Of a DNA stretch of 64,000 bases, positions 58,432-64,000 are shown one piece after another (within the stretch, counting starts at the first letter, position 1; every line of letters starts with the position of its first letter). This DNA is from Lucifuga dentata. Taxonomy: Eukaryota > Chordata > Actinopteri > Ophidiiformes > Bythitidae. The notes beneath the pieces were generated by a model. That model was not told where the DNA came from. It ran no database searches and saw only the letters and a program-made list of their open reading frames with translations. The translations under genes and the position numbers were made by a program. The DNA lies in the NCBI GenBank assembly GCA_014773175.1, contig VXCM01001545.1, forward strand, positions 62,001 to 126,000. The letters run 5' to 3'.

Positions 58432-58706
58432 CTATGGAGCCCCTAAAAAATAAATGACTAGTATCTCGTGCACACCAAAAACATTTTCAGGTAACTGAAT
58501 ATCCTCCTTAAATTGGTTGATGTCTGATATATTTCAGGATCTCAAAAAGGTAAAGATATCTTGGCCTGCTCCCATTCCAGTTGTCTATGTATCATCAAGT
58601 CATACCAGAATCATGCGCACCAGACAGTTTTGTTGTGACATGAGAAAGTTTCTGGTGCTATGAGAAACTAACTATTTTTTCTCATGGCCCTTTAGGGCCT
58701 CCATAG
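58432..58706. mobile_element. CGGAGCCCC-family MITE, copy 2
   Basis: Ends CTATGGAGCCCCTAAA and TTTAGGGCCTCCATAG pair, and 'tttttctcatggcccttta' matches the arm of copy 1 at 12751-12867. The interior (~200 bp) is longer and less palindromic. Lies inside the kcng4 intron. Confidence 0.65.
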
Positions 58707-60079
58707 TTTTCCCAGAGGTGAAATGCATAAATAAATTCAAACTTGCTGAATGTTTCCTTCTTCTTCTTTTTTTTTTTTAATGACCTGATGCTACATCTGC
58801 AGAGATTTTCTTTATGTACATTATTATTTAAGATGTCTTCAATAAAATTTTCACCCTCCAATGCCTTTTAACCTGCAAACCACCAAAACCGTGTTTGCTG
58901 AAAAGGTGCTCATAATGCTTCGATTTTATTTCAGCTTTGAAGATTCGAGCAAAAAAAAATCTAATGGTATACAGCTGTAACAAATGGCATATATGAAACT
59001 TGAACTGAAGTTTAATCTTGTCAACACAAAGACTCTTTACAAAGTGATTATCGTGATTTTCTTTGCTTTTACAGCTTCTAAAGCAAATGTCTGTTTCTAC
59101 ATGCAGCTATAAAGACAATTAGAATGTAGAAAGTAGTAACTAATTACATTTAATTAAGTATCCTCTCGTATGTAGGCGCAATTTTGCTTTTTTCTTACTC
59201 CATGACATTTCCATGGATATTGTACGATATTCTGCAAAATAAGGATTTAAAGCAAAAAAAAATAAAAAAAAATACAAGGAGTTTAAAAAAAATTATAATA
59301 CATTTTTTGTGTCTAAGATGTTGGTTTAAAGAAATGTTTATTTTTATATAACAGTTACTATTCATGTATCCTTCCTCTTCAACATGTATAAGAGAAGAGA
59401 AGAGGCAGTGTTTCCTTTCACGTTACTTCCCCCTTTCAAAGGTAGAGAACCAATTCCAACAACACACTTCCTCACAGCTCAGCAACCTTTTTAATATGCA
59501 GAACAGTTTTCAAATTTATCTAAAAAAAAAAAAAATAGACCTGTGTGCCAGCAGTGGATGTCACTATCCGCCTACGACCAGGATTATACCTGACATTAGC
59601 TACACATGCAAGATGGCTGCCACATGCATTTGAAGTGTCAACTGTGCACCTCATCTTGCAAGATGCAAAAATGGTTGAGGCCTCGATCGAGCGCACCAGA
59701 AGCTGTTTTCCCATTGGTGTGATGTCTCAGCAAAAAATATACATGCAGCCAGACGAGCTGACGGAATACCGTCCTCGACTGTTGTCATCTTTGTAAGTTG
59801 ACCAAAATCTGAGTTTGTTTTTAAGGTGTTCTGGTGTCACCGTGGGGATGGTGTTTCAGCCTTTACATTACCCCCCCATTTAGTGGATAAATGGGGGTAA
59901 TTTAATCCTCTGGAATGAAGTAAAGTATGGAATCGAGTATGTGAGCGACATAACTTATCTGCCAATTGTGTGCTCAACATACGTGTACTTAAAATCACAT
60001 ATTATCATCAGCATCAGTTGAATGGTACAGATATCGCTCTAACTGCTGAGTTTGAATACAAAATCATTGTCTCATATCA

Positions 60080-60116
<37 letters not shown>

Positions 60117-60751
60117 CCCACCCACACACACATACAGTACACACACACACTGTCTAAATGAATATTCACATCACATGTATTGACTCCCACACACATTATT
60201 ATTTTTGACCAACTACGTGAAAACTATGCAGATACATTATTGTAATGCAAAGATCAAAGGTTAAAGGTCAGCTGCTCAACGATTTCAGATGATCTTTTGC
60301 TTGCTTTTGCTGACTATCTCTTGGTTGATAATTAGTAAGATTTTAGTAACTTGCAACAATTGCTGAGTATTGTGTGTAATTATTAACACTCATTCAGAGC
60401 CACTCTAAATACTGCCACATAAATAAACCATAACTAGTATGTTTTCATATGCTTCCATATCATAACTAGTACTTTGTTTCCTGTAAAGTGCTGTTATTGT
60501 ACGATTGCATAATCAGCTTTTGCAACAGAGATTGACAGATTAGCATGCTGTTCAAAACTGGCTAATTTTATATTTTACTGCTGTTCATGTCTGTATATCG
60601 CTAAGTAAAATTTGCATTTACCACAACATCATTTCATTATATTGCCATGCAGATGATGCACAGCTATAACTTCCTGTTGAAAATTTCCAAACAACATCTC
60701 TAACAGGTATGCATAAGAGTCAGGAATAAATGGAGAGCAGCCTTTCTTCTG
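58707..60751. other. kcng4 intron, no further exon seen
   Basis: Non-coding by inspection. (CT)n at about 60079-60113 and a CA-rich tract follow. The open frame at 59545-59796 has no domain or splice support. Confidence 0.4.
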
Positions 60752-61274
60752 TTAAAGGACCATACCGGCCACTTTGCATGTTTGAGCCTAATATATTCAG
60801 TTTTCATACATGTTATGTTACTGACAATCATTTCCCAAAGTATACTATTGGAAATGCTTCCTAGTGGTGCATTCAAGTGCTGTAGTGAAGAACTGACAAC
60901 AGGAAGCATTTTCAGATCACTCTGCACTTTTTATTGTGCTTAAAAGCTAAAATTACGTAACTTCGAAAAAAAACCTTGAAGATACGTCTTGTTTGCAATG
61001 ATGGAGAACCTTTCAAGTATCAACAGGTTGATTTTAATAGTGTACCAGAATGAACTGAAACCAATGGAGGTCTGGAANTTCAAGTATCAACAGGTTGATT
61101 TTAATAGTGTACCAGAATGAACTGAAACCAATGGAGGTCTGGAAAGCAGGAAAAAAATTTTTTAATTCACCATTCCAGTAGCATGCTTTGGGAAATGATT
61201 GTCAGTAATGTTATGTGTATGAAAATTGAATATATTAGGCTCAAACATGGAAAATGGCCGGTGTGGTCCTTTAA
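60752..61274. mobile_element. TTAA inverted-repeat element, copy E
   Basis: TTAA+AGGACCATACCGGCC at the left, GGTGTGGTCCT+TTAA at the right. The interior is collinear with the other copies ('caacaggttgattttaatag', 'gtaccagaatgaactgaaac'). An exact 66-bp duplicate flanks the N at 61078, so the true length is about 456 bp. Confidence 0.8.
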
Positions 61275-61379
61275 AGTCACATAAAACACAAATGATTGTT
61301 ATTGGTCACAAACGTGTACGTCCACTAGTCTGATCTTCTCTAGCTCCATCACGCAGCAACGTTAAACCGACTCTTTTGA

Positions 61380-61990
61380 CTCCAGCCTAAATTTCGAGAA
61401 GATGCTTGTTGGATTGTTCAGTCTTGTTTCTGTCAAGGAAGGAATATTGTGAAGAGACACTGAAGCTGTTATGCTTTTACTTCTCCACGCTTGGATGATT
61501 GCCATTGTCTTCTCAGTGGTGCTAAACGGAAAAAAAAAAAAAAAAAAANAAAAAAAAAAAAAAAAAACTATTCATAGACTGCTGCTGCCGATCACATTAC
61601 TCCACTTCTAACATCTCTACACAGGCTTTAGAATTGATTTTTAAATTCTTCTCCTTACTTTAACAGCACCTCATGCCTCACAACAGACTATATTATTGAT
61701 TTACTATCTCCCCACCGACCTGTGGGCCATGTGGAGTGGCAGGAATCTGCTGCCTCTTCACCCGTCACAGTTAAAGATCAAGCCTTTGCCGTTTTCTGTG
61801 GCTCCTGAATGATTTCGTCTTAAGCTATTTTAATGTATTTGTGTTATTGAATGTGTGCTTAGTTTTTAATGGAAATGTGCCTGTTTTGTCTTTGTTGTCC
61901 TTTAACTGTATATTTTTTCATGACGTTTTATTTTCTGTCTGCCTGTTTTTATGCCACTTGTTTTGTAAAGCGCAATTATAATTTGCTTGT
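61380..61990 (+). pseudogene. L2-like LINE 3' fragment
   Basis: Frame-shifted plus-strand text reads PITLLHF then FRIDF-ILLLT and APHASQQTILLIYYL, ending in the PLPFSVAPE region. It follows the order of the post-RT region of L2 LINEs (HITPVL..FRIDFKILLLTFKALHG..YL.DLL). The tail 'gttttgtaaagcgcaatta' suits an L2-type 3' end. An A-run with an N lies at 61550. Confidence 0.55.
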
Positions 61991-64000
61991 TAAAATGCAG
62001 GAGATATTAAAAGTATTCATCTGCCCCTATTATAATACAGTTAACCCTGTGAAAATAGTGTTTATTTTAATACATTAATACTGCCACTGTTTCTACACAT
62101 TACCAACGTTTTGAAGGCTGGACCTGATTTTAATGGAATATTGTTATCACTTTAATTTATTTAGTTAATTGGAAGTTGTCTACAGTTTGTTTTTAACTCA
62201 ATGAAGGAATTAATATGAATGAGTAATAATGATGGTTGAGTCAACACAGGAGTAAAACCTTCCCACCTCATTTGTCTGAGAATAATCAAAATCAGTCTCA
62301 AATTTAATGAGATTTCTTTTCATTGAAATCACATTAGTCACCATTATTTTTCATTTTTCATCCTGAGCACAGGTCGTCTCTTTGTTCCGCATTTGTTCTT
62401 CATTCAGGAAAAAGAACACAAACAGCCTCAGGTATACCTGATTTTTTTTTTTTTTTTTTTANTTTTTTTTTTTTTTTTTTAAACACTTCACAGCACAAAC
62501 GCCTCTCTCTTAAAGGAACCTTCATCTCACACAGACAGCTTCGGTCTGTGATGTTAAGTGTGTTCAAAGAGAACCTTGTCAGGACATGTTGAATTTCCTT
62601 CCTCGGCCTGCCTCATCTGTCTCTGCGTGTTTTTGACTTGTTTTACTTTCTGTTTAGTCATTCCATTCAGCTGTAAAACACACAGCTGGAGAGATACTAC
62701 AATTTTGGAGTGACTGTACTCTACTTCCACAACAATTCAGGAAGATAATATTGTACTTTTCACTCCACTATTACGTGTATCTGATGAGTTATCTTTCAGA
62801 TTAAGGCTGCTTCAAATTCAACACAAAATCATAAAACGTTGTTGTCAAGTAAAACCTTGTTTTTAGCTCTGTGGCACTATGACTTTTAGACATTATCTAC
62901 AGTTTTAGATAGAAAAGATACAAGGTTTTTCCCTCAACAACCTTGTATCTCCACTTTTGGATGAATAATATTGTATTTCAAATTGCGTAATTTTTATTAT
63001 TTTATTGTTCCAAAATTCTCATTATCTAATTCCAAAGGCTATAAAGTTGGAGATATGAGATTTTCCCACATGTTGGGTGAAAAAAAAAACATGTATCTCC
63101 AGTTTTAGGGACTTTCATGCTTTAACAGTCTGACAGGAGCCATTCAGGAATCATTCATCCTAATATTACTGAAGTAAATTTTACCAGTCGTCCTTTTTTA
63201 CGAGAATTTTGAATGTAGAACTTGTAATAGACTATTTTACATTGTGGTATTATTACATACTGACATTTTTTCCTCTAAGAGGAAGTGGGTCAGATTTTAT
63301 GAAGAGAAGCGAGAGCTTCCTGTTACTGATAAATATCAATATTTCCCCATTCTTCTGATCTATTTCTTGCTCCTGTGTAGTGCAGAAATGTCTCTCTGCT
63401 CTTTCCTCTGATGAATTTCTCTTTTATGAGAGGAGAGAAGCCGTCGCTCTGATGCTGATGAAATGACCCCAAATCTGACATTTTCTGTTGAAGATTGTGA
63501 TTGCTAGAAGTTTTTTCTCTATTGTTAGCTGTCTGAAGTGTCTTGCAGTGAAGAGAGATAGCATCTATATTTCCCTTTTGTAATAAGAAAAAAAAATCCA
63601 CCACCAAAAATCATACAGTGGACCCAGAAATGTGAAAAACACCCCAAAATCGAGTTTTTCTTTTTAATAATTAAAGGGGGTAATTCATAAAACACAATGC
63701 CAGATTTAACATTTAGATAAGGGCAAATGTTAATGGCAAATTTTAGCATTTGCCTTGAAAGAGGTGTTACTACTACTACTACTACTACTACTACTTCCTT
63801 AGTTACATGTTGGGGAAGTTATTTATAAAAACTACTGTCATACAAACATTCAGACCTGCTTCGATTTTGTGGTCAATTTCATATGTATGAAATCTGAGTG
63901 GCATTTTAAACTGTTCTTGCCTCACGTGTTCATGATCAATAACACACGTGAGACAAGAACAGTGAGTGGTTCAAGCCCACTCACTTACTTGATCAGTCAG
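61991..64000. other. Non-genic stretch to the right edge
   Basis: T-run with an N at 62462, a hairpin at 62917-62949 (gatacaaggtt / aaccttgtatc), (ACT)n at 63765-63795 and an E-box-bearing inverted repeat at 63911-63962. No supported exon; presumably kcng4 intron. Confidence 0.45.

Noticed and set aside
59364..59796. Overlapping 83-89 codon frames
   Set aside because: No recognisable domain and no splice signals that would join kcng4 or another gene.
1..64000. CRISPR arrays, operons, prophage or plasmid features
   Set aside because: No spaced identical repeats, no ribosome-binding-site-led gene strings; the window is vertebrate nuclear DNA.

Overview
The window is nuclear genomic DNA from a teleost fish. 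Evidence: AT-rich sequence, vertebrate-type genes with GT-AG introns, teleost-type tRNA-derived SINEs, Tc1/mariner and LINE relics, many short palindromic DNA elements, and long di- and trinucleotide repeats. The species cannot be named. No bacterial operons, rRNA or CRISPR arrays are present.

Five protein-coding genes can be supported. From the left: (1) the first two coding exons of cathepsin D (ctsd, minus strand, cut by the left edge), with a CLEAR-type E-box upstream; (2) a complete six-exon NAD(P)H quinone dehydrogenase (nqo1, minus, 3835-9446); (3) a complete three-exon interleukin-17 family cytokine (plus, 25288-29062) with a compact TATA/kappaB/CRE promoter; (4) a single-coding-exon GT31 beta-1,3-galactosyltransferase (b3galt2-like, minus, 44773-46053); (5) the last coding exon of the silent potassium-channel subunit kcng4 (minus, 57346-58255), whose earlier exon lies beyond the right edge. 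They are separate genes, not an operon. nqo1, kcng4 and an IL-17 gene echo human 16q; ctsd does not.

Most of the rest is transposon debris. It includes five copies of a TTAA-flanked inverted-repeat element (about 9991, 15606, 34155, 47772 and 60752), three copies of one tRNA-SINE (28100, 42622, 53324), decayed Tc1 transposases (38876, 48358), LINE fragments (36030, 40820, 56130, 61380), several near-perfect palindromic MITEs, and a 548-bp element carrying an integrase-gene fragment with a 4-bp target duplication (19225-19772). There are also an ATC/GAT array of about 640 bp at 16961 and a degenerate ACT/AGT array at 24385.

An assembly feature affects interpretation. Nearly every single N is flanked either by a homopolymer or by an exact 61-67 bp direct duplicate. 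These look like contig ends that overlap but were never merged. One such duplicate breaks the kcng4 reading frame, and removing it restores the frame exactly. The most notable biological points are the integrase-derived element, a tandemly duplicated splice acceptor in the IL-17 gene, and substitution of both catalytic-pair residues in nqo1.
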